From Promerops cafer (taxonomy: Eukaryota > Chordata > Aves > Passeriformes > Nectariniidae): DNA of 64,000 nucleotides. A program made the translations under genes and the position numbers. Location of the stretch: contig VZSE01005864.1 in assembly GCA_013398275.1 (NCBI GenBank), forward strand, positions 572,040 through 636,039, in the 5' to 3' direction. Of the stretch, positions 1 to 12,473 are shown one piece after another (position 1 is the first letter of the stretch; each line of letters opens with the position of its first letter). The notes below the pieces were generated by a model. That model had not been told where the DNA came from. It saw nothing but the letters and a program-made list of their open reading frames with translations, and searched no databases.

Positions 1-3000
1 TGAGCCATGCTGACCACCAAATAATCTCATTTGCAGGTAACAAAAGTATGCCTGAGTAGGAGAGAGATCTGGCTGCTCGAATTTTCAGGGCTTTGAAATA
101 AATTCTAAAACTGATAGTGATGCTAAAGCCACCCTATAGGTGATCAATTTACCATCTGCCAGACACTGAATCCTAACCACGCTGGTCCAGAGAAGACATA
201 TGGTGCATTCATAGAGTCATGCCCAAAAAACTGCCATCATCAAGTGAGGCTCCATGAATCACTTTGCTAGCTTATCACCAAAGAAGCTTGGATCTTGCCA
301 CCATCTGTTGGAAGTACTGAGGAGTCACTGAAGCATTGGCATCCCTGCGCCAGCACTCGCTGCACATCTGGTCTGCTGGTCAGCCAGCTCGGATCCTCTC
401 TCCTGGCTACTGCCCAGCTGGGCCTGGCACTGGCAGCAGCACCAGTGCAGACAGGAACGAGTGCACAGCCTTCCACAGCACAGCACATCCAGACCACTCC
501 GTGAGAGCAGAGGTTTTCCACCTGGTCCATTGGGTGGAGCACCTCAGGGCTAAGAAATCCTCCCGAGGATCTTACTCCTCCTCCAAGGAAGTTTTGTTTC
601 CAAAATAACTCCTTGTGGGGATCACAGGGAAGGGCATTCAGTATCCTGGGACACCCCAGCAACAGACGTGCAGCGTATTCCAAGGGATGTTTGGAAGCGT
701 GTGAAAGATTTGGGAATATTCCCGAGAAGTTAAAAATCACTGGTTGTCAATGACAACACCTGCCATGGATAGTCTACAGCTTCTTCTCTGCTGTCTATTT
801 CGATCATGCTTTACAAATGCATCTCGTACACACATCCAAGTGATAAACTTGCACATACCAACACGAGAAGGAGATGGAACCTCCTTGTGATCGCCGTGCT
901 GGCTGAGGAGCTTACTCTGATGGTGACCTACTTACTCACAACTCCCCTTTCTCCGAAATCTCTCTGCAGAATGGAGATTAAATCCTGCTCTTTGTTTTCC
1001 AAAGACCCCTCGGAATGACCTGCCCCTGACCACTTACATAATGCACCTGTGTCCAGAGGGAATTTAGCCTGTGTGTGCTGTACCATCGTTTCTGCAGAGG
1101 CACAACTCCCAGTAACTGCTGGTGGAAGTGAATCTCTCAGTTATATCCTCTTATACGACAGCATTATACTCTTTATGTTGCCACTTCTGATACCTGAAAA
1201 GCTTCTCTCTTCTGCTTACTGTCCCTAAAGAACGCCGGAGGCGATGGGATAAAGAACAAAGCTGGATTTGCAGAAAATAATCCATCTCAGTATATCACCC
1301 TTTACTAACAGAATGATTGCTGCAGCAGGGAAATAAACACAGCCAGTGTGCTGTGGAAGAAGAATACTGAGGAGGAATGTCCCAAAAGAACAAAGAATGA
1401 AGTCTGGGACAAGATTTTTTCAGGAGGATGGTACTTAAGGAAACCGTGGATGGATTCATGGGGATTTTTTTCCTGAAAGTCGGTGAGACTTTGTTTGTGA
1501 ATGAGCATAAAATAGAAGATGCTTCTAAATGATGTTGCAGAAGAACAGTTTTGGTTAACTTGTTAGGAACCATGATGATTAAAAGCTGTGTTGTTTCTTT
1601 ATGGAGTTAGTAAAGAACATCTCCTTCCAAACAAACAAAATTTGGGACTGTAATAATTCTATTTGCTTCTCTGGCTCCCACTGAATGTTCTTCTCACTTA
1701 GCCAATGGAAATCCCTCAGTGCACAGAAAAAGTCTTGTGAAAACAGACTGTAGATGAGATTTAAACAAGGCCTCACCACTGAGACATTTCCTCTCTCAAC
1801 CACACAAGAATCCAAAGCACACAGGGTCTAAACAGGGCAGACAAAGGCAGTCAATGATCTTAAAAAATTAGTGTGAGGTAAAACACAGCTAAATAAAGAA
1901 AGGTCTATTAACTAATCAATCAACAACTGAAATCTAAAAGTCTGAACTTCTAAAAGACAGGAATTGGGAGTCAGCTGATGTGCACTGAATAGAATGTTAA
2001 TGGAAGCTTCATATTATTCATACTTGCATCACCAATTATCAAGGCTTTTAAAAGAGGACATATTTGCCAGACAGCTCGGATCCAAATTTCAAGGGAAATC
2101 TCTATAGAGCTTAGATACCTAAATTTCTTCTGAGGATCTAGGTGTATGTCTAAGGGTAATGAATAATTTTTATGGATTAACCACAACAAATCAAACTACA
2201 ATAAGCAGATTTAACAAAGCACAAAACCTCCTGAAGTGCAAGTCTGACCTTGCTTCAACTTTGTGCAACTCCACCATTTCTCACCACATCACCTGGATGT
2301 GCAGACAAAGAGGCTCCTCCTGGTTTATGCTGCCCTCAGTAAAACCACGCTGATGCCAAACAGACATTTCCAAATAATTTCTAGGATGAATTGCTAATAT
2401 GCATTTTTATGCTTCACCATTCGACCAATTCCCTAATAATCTTCTCTAAATGAGACAAAATTTCATAGCAGAAAGAAACATGTCACAACCATTCATTCCT
2501 ATTTTTATATCTTCCAAAGAGGTTTGTAAGAGGATTCATTCATTTGTGTCTCTTACTATGCCCAAATGAGTTCCTTTTCAAACGTGAACTCAGCATTGCA
2601 TTTAGTTTTCTAGGCTAAATGCAAATGCATCTTTCTAACAAAAAAGTATAAACACATCTAGACCCAGAGGACATCTCTTTTACTTGGAAAGCCAGTCAGA
2701 AGACTAGTGGGAAGGAAACCAGCCAAAGTATTGCAGGAACCAACTTCAAAGGAGTCCCCTAACAAGGCACACTGACACCAGCAGCACGAGGATAAATGAC
2801 TGGCAGAAGGAAATCCACAGAGCTGGAAGACAGGCGTGGGTCAGAAGTGATGGATGGGTCCCTGTCTCGAGCAGTTGGACCGAGTCAGAGTGATGGATGG
2901 TCACAAGCAGAAGACACTTCCCTGCAACACATTCTGTCCCTCTCCCCACCCTCTTCCAACAAAACCCCAAGGCCCCAGAAAGCAGCGTTTCCACCTTGAG

Positions 3001-3206
3001 TGGTCATCAGGAGCTTTCCCAAAAGCAGCCCAGCCTAACAGAACCAGCCTCTAGACACCTAAACCCTCCTGGGTGTGAAGGTTCTGAGCTCAGCCCCTCG
3101 CTGGGCGGTCACAGGTGGCGATGGCTTTCCGAGGAGCGGCGCTGGCACGGCCACTGGGTGCCGTGGCTACCCTTCACTGCCTGGGGGCTCTTGGGAAAGG
3201 CCTCAC
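1..3206 (-). other. NFIA: NFIA intron 7 (partial, donor end only)
   Basis: This stretch is the 5' part of the intron after exon 7, and the left window edge cuts it. I saw no coding exon, RNA gene or confident mobile element in it. The first kilobase has a moderately GC-rich patch (about 330-660) with overlapping open frames on both strands but no family resemblance. Near 2596-2624 there is a perfect 10-bp inverted repeat with a 9-base spacer that includes an octamer-like ATGCAAAT. The rest looks like ordinary unique intronic DNA. Confidence 0.85.
2596..2624. repeat. 10 bp inverted repeat with octamer-like motif
   Basis: The arms 'ttgcatttag' and 'ctaaatgcaa' are exact reverse complements with a 9-base spacer. 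The right arm runs into ATGCAAAT, the POU-factor octamer. Function is not shown. Confidence 0.75.
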
Positions 3207-3335
3207 CTCTGGGTCCTGTAATGACAGGTCGATGGTGCTGTGTGAAAGCCGTTCCAAGGGAGGAGGTCTGCGAAGGCGAGGGACTGCTGAAACCAGACTT
3301 CTCTGACTTCTTTAATGTAGTTGGCGATGGCATTC
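3207..3335 (-). CDS. NFIA: NFIA coding exon 7 (129 bp, internal)
   Basis: Minus-strand internal exon of NFIA. It encodes MPSPTTLKKSEKSGF, then a Ser/Pro-rich run, then TAFTQHHRPVITGPR (roughly residues 316-359 of mammalian NFIA, which matches as I recall it). The acceptor is ttcttgccag and the donor is CAGAG|gtgagg. It opens with two bases completing the Gly codon from exon 6 and ends with one base of the next codon, which would be Ala in mammals. It is phase 1-1 symmetric and can be skipped without a frameshift. This kind of event is known for NFI C-terminal exons, but nothing here shows that it happens. The following exon, which should begin ASPHATPS in mammals, was looked for to the left and not found, so it lies outside the window. 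An antisense open frame across this exon is a shadow. Confidence 0.97.
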
Positions 3336-6300
3336 CTGGCAAGAATGATTGATAAGTGCAATTTAATAATGCTAGGTCATGGAACGACAGCCTATGCATT
3401 GTGAAAGGGGGTGCAGAAGCAGCTAGACACACTTAAAGGACAAATGAAATGCAACACAACAGCAAGCTGAAAGCTCACTTTTATTTGTGGGTTTGTTTTT
3501 TTTTTTTCCAAGGCAGAAGCAGCCATGGTTTGCTCTGAGCCATGAGTACTAAAAGGCAGCCATATTTTTCTTATAAATCTGAAATACGGATAAGATGCAG
3601 CTTATTATTGCTACTGAAACCTACTCTGCTTTATTTTTAGAAATCTGTAATAGCTGGAGCATTTGGATTTTTACAGGTTTTTTTATGAGTTCTGTCTTTC
3701 ACTCCTTGGTTTAGTAGATTATTGCAAATGGATCTTTTAAATGTGCCGCACGACTCAAGGCACAAGTAGAGAATGGAGTTCTCTGAGTTCAAACTCTTCC
3801 TCCCCTCACTCTCTTGACTTCAAAGGTATTTGAAAGTTATACGTTTATGTGGTTCCCTTTCACTTTCAATTTTTTTTTTAAAGGGTGAAAGGTATTTATG
3901 TCTTGATATTAGAAGCCACACTGGAATTATTTCAGAGTTGTTATAATGCCCTTGAACTGCTTCAAAGGCTCCCAGTGAAAATCAGGGTTGTCACTGGGTG
4001 AAACCTCTGCCATGGACAGGCAGAAATGGTGTGGTACTCTCTGACTGGATTGGCATACAGGGTAGGAATAACTCCTGTTGATGCCATAACATAGCTGTGG
4101 TATCAAAAAAATTAATGGAATTAATATGTTGCAACAGGCTTTTAAAAGCCTTTTCTGTGTATGGTAGATGCTTGGATGAAAGAATTTTAGAGTATGTAAC
4201 TGAAAAGTAGGCATGTTTGTCTGTACTAGCCTATATTTTCACAGTTCTAGATGCATCTGGGTATTCTGATTATCAGCATGTATCCTGAAAACTCAAAATT
4301 TCCAGTTCATACAGCCCATTGGGAATTCTGCATATCCGTAGGGATACAGCAAAACAAAGGTGGAGGTTTCAGGTGGTGAAGCAAAATATCAGGTGATGTG
4401 CAAGTTGAACTTCCACTAGCAAAGTAATTTAATTTTATTTCCAACTCTGTGTTTTATAGTATTTAATTGTTAAAAAAGTAAAGAGAGAGGCCTGGACAAG
4501 ATTATCTCTGGGCTATATTATTAACTTTATATTTAATAAGACTAGTTTTATAGTCCCTGGGATGTTGATTGCAATATGCAGGAGCCTTCTTGTACTTTAT
4601 ACTCTGCACTGCTGGGTCTTAATGGTTTCAGTGAGGCTTTGGAGTTTATATTTCTGTAAGTTAAATAAAGTAAGGGAATGGTTTGAGTTCCAGTGTTGTA
4701 CTTGCAGCTTTCTGCCTCGAAACTTGTTTGCTACAGGGGTTGCTGTTATGGTGGCTTTTTCCTCACAGCAGAAAAGGTTACAGACTTAACCTTTGAAAAA
4801 TCAAAGCTTAGAACTGACTATGGTGCAAGAAAAATATTGGGTTGGGTCCTTTCATCTATTTACACGTGGTCTTAGGGACTTTGGAGTAGGAACAAAAGCA
4901 GAGATTGGTTCAGTTTCGGGGGAAGAGAGAAAGGGAGATTGAACTGAGGTGTTTCAATGAAATATTCCAGTGCAGCCTGCTGAATTTCTGCTCCAGTGGG
5001 ATGTAACTTAGTCATGGCATGTCCACATTCAGGACAAGGACACTCAAAGGAACTAATGGTGCTGTTGGCCCAGATTTCCCTATGATGGAAGAACTGGGGA
5101 TGGAAACACCAAGGGAGTGTCAACACCAGCCCTAAGTGCAAAATATTATAGACAGTCCAGGTGACTTTTATGCACAGGGGAGGTCACTGCAATTTTCCAG
5201 CTTGGTAGCTGCTCTAAGAGCAAGGTTATGCAGCCCATGAGCAGGGACCCAGGTGGGACATGAGTTACCTGAGCCCTGGGCAGGTGACAGAGGTCGGGGC
5301 AGGAGTCAGATCTCAACTCCATGGCTCAGCTGGCTCAGGAGCTCCCTGCTTTCCCTGGCTACAAACCCTCCTCAGGGTTATAGCAAAGATAATAAAGCTT
5401 CTAAAAAAATGAAACAGCTTTTCTTTTACCCCTGAGTTAAAAAGAACCCTGCAGGACTCATCTCTAAACCACAGCAGGGAGAAGGGGCAGAGGCAGTGGA
5501 ATATGGTTTAAAGCTGCAGCAAGTTCATGTGATTGTGTCCAAACACTGGAACTTGAGGAGCTACAAAGAAGCTGATGAATGACCTTGAGTGTGGCAATGC
5601 TGAGCAGTGTCATGTTCATATGGGGATGGGTTTTATAAGGTCGAGGCAGAGGCTTTCATGTGAAAATAGAGATTTTAATGTAACCCTATGCAGGGAAATT
5701 GAGTAGAAAAACAAACTGAAGCACTGATAATTGGTTGCTACTTTTGCTCTATTTGTTTGTTATCGTTCTGATTGCCATTATTATCACAAGTTTGGTTCAT
5801 TTATTTATTTTTTTTACCAGGGTATTTTGAAATGTATTGGTTTGGAACAGTCCAACTATACCATGTTTTTGTTTTGTTTGGGGTTTGTAATGACACATTT
5901 TATTTTGAGTGATCACATCCGTCAGATCTGAAGAAAAAAATGGCTGCTTCCTAGTTCAGAAGAATATGCAAACAGGAGCTTAATTACATCACTTAATATT
6001 GACCAAAAGAAAGAAGAAGATGAGCTTGCCAGCTCATTTCCAAAGCATGTTTTGTCCTTTAAGAGGGGAGGGTATGACAGAAAGTTAGGCAGTGCAAAGC
6101 AATTAGCATCATTCACATTTTATGTTGCGCTAGCATGGTGCTCTAGCAGCAAAATTCAAACATTCTTTGAATGGGTTAATAAAAGAAGAAATACAGTCGG
6201 CATGCAAGAAAAAGGTTTCCAAGAACAAGCCAAAATATGTCCCATTCTTCTAAATTTATCACAGCCATGTCACATTATCCTTGAGACTGCCAGGAATGTC

Positions 6301-6544
6301 AATTTTTTTGCAATTTGAAAAAAATATCTCATTTAGCACCATATGTTTGGTTAATGTGCCTGATATATCCTGCGTATTCTTTAGTCCATCCATTTCTAAT
6401 ACTCATTTTCTTTTTTTTTTTCCTCCTCCCCTTGCTAAGCCATATGTTACAATGCTGGTCATTCTATCGAAGCTCCTTTTGGGAGCTGAGAGCGAGGGGA
6501 CTCTTGTTTAATCACCCAGAAAAACTTTGAATTCTACAAGTCTC

Positions 6545-6745
6545 ACTTAGGTGAGCAGTCTCAACACTTGAGTTAGTTGTAGGTGCCTGGTGCCTATGAA
6601 AATCAGGCCACCTATGAGGTGGCACAGTGTATATTAACTACGAGGAAGGAACTAAAGGTGGATGGCTAAATATTGAATTAGGTGTTTAATTTCTGGCACC
6701 CACGTTTGAGACTCTTGCCTAGTTTTAAGGGTCTTCTGCTCCATA
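6545..6745. repeat. Ancient amniote repeat trace with inner hairpin
   Basis: The segment 'ggctaaatattgaattaggt' followed by 'ctggcacccacgtttgagac' and 'tcttgcctag' resembles an old amniote repeat with 'ctaaatatggatttaggtgcctaa...aggcacccaagtttgaaaatcttggcc'. A 7-bp perfect inverted repeat (gccacct/aggtggc, 3-base spacer) lies near 6608-6624. The family is unknown. Confidence 0.4.
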
Positions 6746-7539
6746 CCTAATGAGTTTTAACACATTTAGCGGCCCCCAGTCCGCAAGGCCCCTCCTGTGC
6801 TGCTCAGGGATGCAGGAAATTAAAAAGTTAAGGCTGAAGGTAGCTTGGGCAGAGCTGGGGATTCATCCCGGGAGGATGGTGCTGCCTTGCACGGCTTTCC
6901 TCGGCATTGGTCCCGGGAGCCAGCGATTACTGGGGACCACTGCTCTGAAGACCAGATTTCAGCACTTCACAGGAGCCTGAGGAAGGGGCAGTGCCAGCTC
7001 TAAGGACACCTCTGAGTCCCTGCTCTCCTCTCTCTGCTCTCTGGTGCAGGGCAGCGACAAATTACGATCTCCCCCAGGCTGTCTCAGCTGCGCTGGCCGG
7101 TGGATGGGGAATGGAGCCAAGGATCCTCCCCGTTCCCTGCCTCTTTCCATCCATCTGCTCTGAGCAAGGAATAAACAAGAACAGCCAGAACACAACGGCT
7201 GGGTAACCCAGGTGGGGGTTAAAAGTGTTCCTTACTATTCTGTGGATAGGACTCTTGTCCAAATCACAGTCACACCTGGCACTTTTAGGAAGCACAGATT
7301 TCAGGATCCAGGTCTGAGTCTCCTCTGAATGTTATTTAGAGTGAGACAGAAGAAAATCAGACTTTGTCTATTTTCATCTTATGGCAGCTTTTAACTACAG
7401 AATAAATGGAGAAGTTAATTGCTAAATAAAAGAAGAAAATAAAGGGATTTGTGGCATAAAATGCAGATGGAAGCCTGAGTGGGTGTGTTACTTTAACTTA
7501 CTGTACTTGTGTTCATGTGATTCTATATGTATGCCAAAC

Positions 7540-7582
7540 ATACATGGTCTGAGCCTGCTCCCATTAACATAAATCTGCTTTA
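7540..7582. repeat. Possible ancient amniote repeat trace
   Basis: The block 'ggtctgagcctgctcccatt' followed by 'aacataaatctgc' resembles the 'gggcctgatcctgctcccattgaagtcaatgg' element that is abundant in reptile and bird genomes. It is only about 40 bp, so this is a weak call. Confidence 0.3.
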
Positions 7583-10500
7583 TTCACTGGACAGAGGGAA
7601 CCTGATCAAAGACCATGATGGTGCTAAATGGAACAAGATGTGTACTTTCGCATTTTTTTCCAAAAGGAAATATTAATTTGACATCGGTTTTTCAGTTGAG
7701 AAGAATTTTAATTGCAGTACACAATAAGCAGAAAATTCAGACAACAATAATCTTGAAACTGTTAGCAGCATTATATTTCTATCGAGGAATTTTGTGCGCT
7801 TTTTCAACATTAGAGCTTTCTGAATTTTCATTAATTTGGCATTTCCCTGAACACACGAGTTATTATTTTGTTCATTCCACATCATGCATCACACCCTTCT
7901 GCTCAAGTGCATAATGCAAGCGCAAATGGGATCCTTGTCCTTGGGAGACTCTGGTTACTGGAGCCATTGGATGTTGAAGTCCCGCAGAAAAGACTTTCCA
8001 AAACTCTGCACTTCGCAAACCTCCAGCCCAAGTTTAATCAGTGAGTGCACGGGAAAACTTCGTGTTCCTCATCTTCTAAGGGGCACTGGAGCCTTGTGGT
8101 GGGTTTAATTCCTCTACCTCCTTATGTTTGCCAGTACTAGAAACGCACCACATAAGAGTCTTCCTTGAGTACAGCTAAAGGTCTTCAAATGTTCATGTAT
8201 GAGGCTGATATATATTTAAATGGACCAGAAAATGATGCGTGAGAATTGAATGCACAAATCCTCCCCAGAACAAACAAGTATCTGAGAACCTCTTTTCCAC
8301 GTACCTACCACGTGCCTTACTAAAAAAAATCAGGATTAACTCTGATGGAGTGAATGGAGTCACAGCAAGAGGAGAACAATCCCCCTTCTCTCCAAATCTA
8401 CACCTGAAAATCCATCCAATTTCACTTGATTAATTACTGACATCATTCTACCTGCACACATCTCACACAACAACTCCATCCCTCGTTAGCTGCCTTGGTA
8501 GACCAGCTCATATTCATCTCCAAAGACCTTTGGACAATTACCCCAATATTCCCAGTAGCTCTCTGCCACTAAACTCTTGATGAAGATTTCATAACAAAAG
8601 CTATGAGTGAAACATGGTCTGGATCCTCCTTCCCAAGGCACACTAGGAAAAGGAATCACGGAAGCTCAGGCATTACCAGGTGGACCATGAACTGGACAAC
8701 ATGCAGAACAAACAGATGATGCAGAAAAACAAGTTGGCTGTTGAAGAAAAAAACTGATACATGGGAAGCATTTTTCAAGGAATTTTCATCCTTCTGTGTG
8801 AATTATTCCAGCAATTCCACTGAAATCAGTATCAACAGAAAGGCTGATCAGCTGTTCTATTTTTTTTTTTTTTTAATTCCTGGGGAATTCTTAATTTCAA
8901 GCTTCTTGAAACGTTGATGGCTACACTCCTGCCAGTCATAGCAAGTCTGTTCTATTTAGTGCTGAGCAAACTTTGTCATCAGCCGAGATACGATCACACT
9001 GACTGCCATCCATCAGTTTACTGTATTAATTGCTCCAGTATACACAAAATACAACACAGATGGAAATTCACTCATCCTAATGAAGTGCTCTTTAGTTTCT
9101 ACATTCTGAATGGGTACTGGCTCCCCTGGTTGCAGCCAGAGTTACCATGATCACTGATTAACTACCTGCCAGCGGAGCACCTCGCTTCACAAGGCTAAAT
9201 CCAGCTTAATAAACAGTGATTTTTACAGGAGAAAAATGAAAGCTCCCCCTCTATCCACTTATCAAACTGCTGCATATGCATCACCAACACACACATCCAG
9301 TTTCCTCAGAACTCGACATCTGACAGATCATCAGGAAAACAGAGCTAATCTATCCATACCCATCAACATCGTATCATAGGTGACTGCCAGATACTTAAGA
9401 AGCCATCCAAAAGAAATGTCACAACTCTTTTTCAAGACACTACAAAAGAAATGTTCCAAATAAAATAAAGCAAATGCACGTACAAGTAAATGAGCCAAAG
9501 AACTTAATAAAAAGAGATTGATTAAAATGAGGACCAGAATGTTCAAAAAGGACTGAGAGAGAGAGAGGTGCCAAAGGCGCATTAAATGGATTCAATGGCT
9601 TTAGGTTTTAAATGCTTTTGGACTCCTCAGCAATTTTTAGCCAAAAATGATAATTCAAGTTAGAATCAAAATTCTGATGTCACTTAGGGAAAAAGAAGGT
9701 TGAAATTTCTCCTTTGCAAATGAGCACAGATCCATTTACAAAGGAGAAATACCAGTTTATAGTGATGGACAACCTTGCCTACAGAATTTTAAAGCCGAGC
9801 ACTACAATATTCACAATTATTTTTAAATCCTACCCCATGAAAGTCTGCCTAAATTGTTTGGTACAACGTTCTCATAGAGTGTATTACCTTGTCTGTTTGT
9901 ATCTGTGTTTACAGCATCATCTGGATTGTTTTAGGTCGCTTAAGTTAGGCTTCGTTCCTGCTCTGCCACCCAAGCAGTTCTTTCAATAACTAATAAACTA
10001 GTACTCAACATCTTACCAATTTCTTCAAAACATTACTTCATGAGTTATATATTGAAAAAACTTTAATGAGAAGAGCAATAAACAGCAGGATAACAGTTCA
10101 AATCTGCCTTTGAGTTAATGTCAGCTTCAGCATAATTTTCCATTGTATAAATATATACTGCAAGAAGAATAAAAAAAAATAAATTTCTGATGACGTCTTT
10201 AGACATCTCGTCTAAAATTCATGACTACATTTGTTTCATTTCAAATGCTACTTGAGAGTTTTTCAGCACACTTGGCAGATTAGATATAGCAGCAGGGACA
10301 AACTGCAGCCATCCATAGGAGAATATACCTTTATGTGGGTGCTTTGGGGATGGAACATCTATAGCTGCAAGGCAAAAAATGCCATCATAAATTTGGATGG
10401 CATTTACAAAGCCCTCTAAAAAGTCTTTGCATATGATTATAGCTGAGGTATGATATTTTTGCAAGTAAAAGACCCAGAATAGATTTATGTTTCAACTATA

Positions 10501-11539
10501 TCTTCCTGAGATGCATATGGATCCTAGATTGCGAGTGATACTAAAGGGAATCTTAGTAACTGAAGAGGATGGAGTAAAATTTTTGGGATTTTATTTATTT
10601 ATTTAACTTTCTTAAAAATCATTTGCTCATTATTTGCATGTCATCAAACCATCACTGGCTACCCAGGCTATATATAACAATGATGGCTGCTAAACGCCCC
10701 AGGCATGAGATGGAGATGGGTAAATATGCAGATTTTCTTGACTCGTGACCTCAGTTACTGCATGGTAATGTTTTCAAATGACTTTTATGATGACAAGACT
10801 AAGTTTGGTGCTAATATTGGTTTTGAAGATTTAATCGGTGTACAGTGCCATTGAACATGTGTTTTAATTAATAAAAGAGCTGTGGCCAGGATTGAAAATA
10901 GCCCAGGTGATTTACCACGGACTGTAAAGCCACCTGATTTCTGCACAATTTGAGGTGAAGAGTTTACAGGTTGTTCCAAAGGAAGAGAGAGTTGCAAACT
11001 GAATTCGTGTGCGTTGTACCAAGGGATTTATAATTTGGCAGGTCGAGAGTGTCCTCATGGAACTGTCATGTTTTGGTATCCAGTGGTTCTTGGTGTTTTT
11101 GACTGCCTGTGTTTGGCAGTCTGAACCCTCCGTAACACCAGAAATAATTTGTAGCTGAGCTACAGCTGCTGTGCTCCTTCCTGGGAATGCCCGTGTCCAG
11201 CTGCACACTGGAATGGCACTGGGGACCTGCCACCAGCAGCTCCCAGGCACAGAGACTGAAACCACTTCCCCACAGGTGATACCAGACAGGTGAGATCAGC
11301 CTCCCTTCTCTGCATTCCCGGCGGCTTCAGGATTCCCTGAGGGAAGGCAGAGCACGGCACTTTGGCTTTGGCATCGCTTCCAGAGGAGCCTGGATGGCCC
11401 TGCTGCCTGCAGGTCTGCTCCTGGGAGCTCTGTCACCCCCTGGGCAGGTGAAGCACACCTGGCAGAGAGGCAGAGGGCTCCCAGGGGAAATCCCCCCCGC
11501 GAGTTCCATGAGAACAGGCACGGCAAGGGCAGGGGTGAC

Positions 11540-11635
11540 ATGTGAGTGCTCCCTCCAGCGCTGGCACTCTGGCAAAGTGCTTGGCACGAGCTCTGTCCTT
11601 ACTAGACACCGGAGAATCCACACCAGAGAGGGGGC
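11540..11635 (+). pseudogene. Degenerate single C2H2 zinc-finger relic
   Basis: The + strand frame reads GK, five residues, then SSVLTRHRRIHTRE. This matches the C-terminal half and linker of a classical C2H2 finger (GKSFxxSSVLTRHRRIHTGE). The two histidines of HX3H are present. The positions expected for the two zinc-binding cysteines are occupied by Arg (codon CGC) and Ser (TCT), which are one and two base changes from Cys codons, so this finger cannot bind zinc in the usual way. No adjacent finger is visible on either side. It is best read as a decayed fragment, perhaps a retrocopy or segmental copy of one of the many avian zinc-finger genes, inserted in NFIA intron 6. Chance resemblance is possible, but it is unlikely over about 14 matched residues. 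Confidence 0.55.
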
Positions 11636-11844
11636 ACCTGGGACATCCCCCCCAACCAACACAAAACCTCTGTGCACCGAGAACGAGAGCATTGGCATTG
11701 TTTGAATAAGCACACCCACCATGAAGTGCTCCGCGGTGTTCGGGGTTTCTTAGATATCCTGATTTTATAAAAGAAAGTAAAAGAAGAAAAAAGAAACAAG
11801 GTGAGAGAGAACACTATCATATTTTGTAGCAAGCAGGATACTGT

Positions 11845-11910
11845 GTGAAATCTTGGCCCAGTGAAGTGATAAAGGGGAAGCTTTCAGTTTGCTTAAGGGA
11901 AAACTTATGA
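11845..11910. repeat. Ancient amniote repeat trace
   Basis: The block 'tgaaatcttggcccagtgaa' with 'gtgataaaggggaagctttc' recalls the old repeat 'gaaatcctggccccattgaagtcaatggcaaaactc'. It is heavily diverged, so the call is weak. Confidence 0.35.
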
Positions 11911-12206
11911 GCAAATAGCGAAATTACCAAAATACCACATTGCAGAAAATGGGTGCATTTAGGTTCAATTAAGCTGTAAAAAGGAAAATGGCACTTTAGC
12001 TTACAAAAACCAAGGGACACAGGGAGCTATCAGAAGCAACTTTACAAGATTTGTGTGCGTGAGGATGCTGCTTCACTGGACCAAGAAAGCTACAGTATGG
12101 GACAGGATTTTTCTTTTATCAGACACTTTTGCTAGATAGCTTTGTCCAACCTCAGAAACTGCTGCTCTGGCATTATGATATAATCCTACATAACTTCTCT
12201 CATGAG

Positions 12207-12385
12207 CTTAGGAACACAGAAAAATAGCCATGCCAAATCAGATTACAGGGATCCACCTAGTCCAGAATCCTCTCCCTGACAGTGAGAACTAATGGACGCC
12301 TAGAAAAGAGTAAAAAACCAGGGAAAGCATACAGTGGTAATTCTCCAAAACACTCTCCCAAATGATTTGTGATTCAAGGACTTCT
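12207..12385 (-). mobile_element. Old CR1 LINE 3' fragment
   Basis: Read on the + strand, it has the reversed form of the ancient amniote CR1 tail: 'aatagccatgccaaatcaga', then 'ccacctagtccagaatcctc', then 'ctgacagtgagaact'. These correspond to the well-known 'ctagatggacctttggtctgacccagtatgg' tail in antisense. Divergence is high and the right-hand part is faint. It is a noncoding 3' end with no open frame. Confidence 0.7.
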
Positions 12386-12444
12386 AGGACAAAGTTGATA
12401 TCATGGTATTGAAGCTGCTCGAATCCAAATGCACAGATTTACAT

Positions 12445-12473
12445 CCCCCCCTCCCCCCCTTTTTTTTTTTTTT
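12445..12473. repeat. C-run/T-run homopyrimidine tract
   Basis: Two C runs followed directly by about 14 T. On the minus strand this is an A-run followed by G-runs. It is low complexity and not a gene feature. Confidence 0.9.

Noticed and set aside
1..3206. Search for NFIA exon 8
   Set aside because: Antisense of the expected ASPHATPSTLHF segment was not found, so the exon lies beyond the left edge.
2897..3352. 151-codon + strand frame overlapping NFIA exon 7
   Set aside because: It is antisense to a real, well-spliced exon. Its openness follows from the exon's Ser/Pro codon use.
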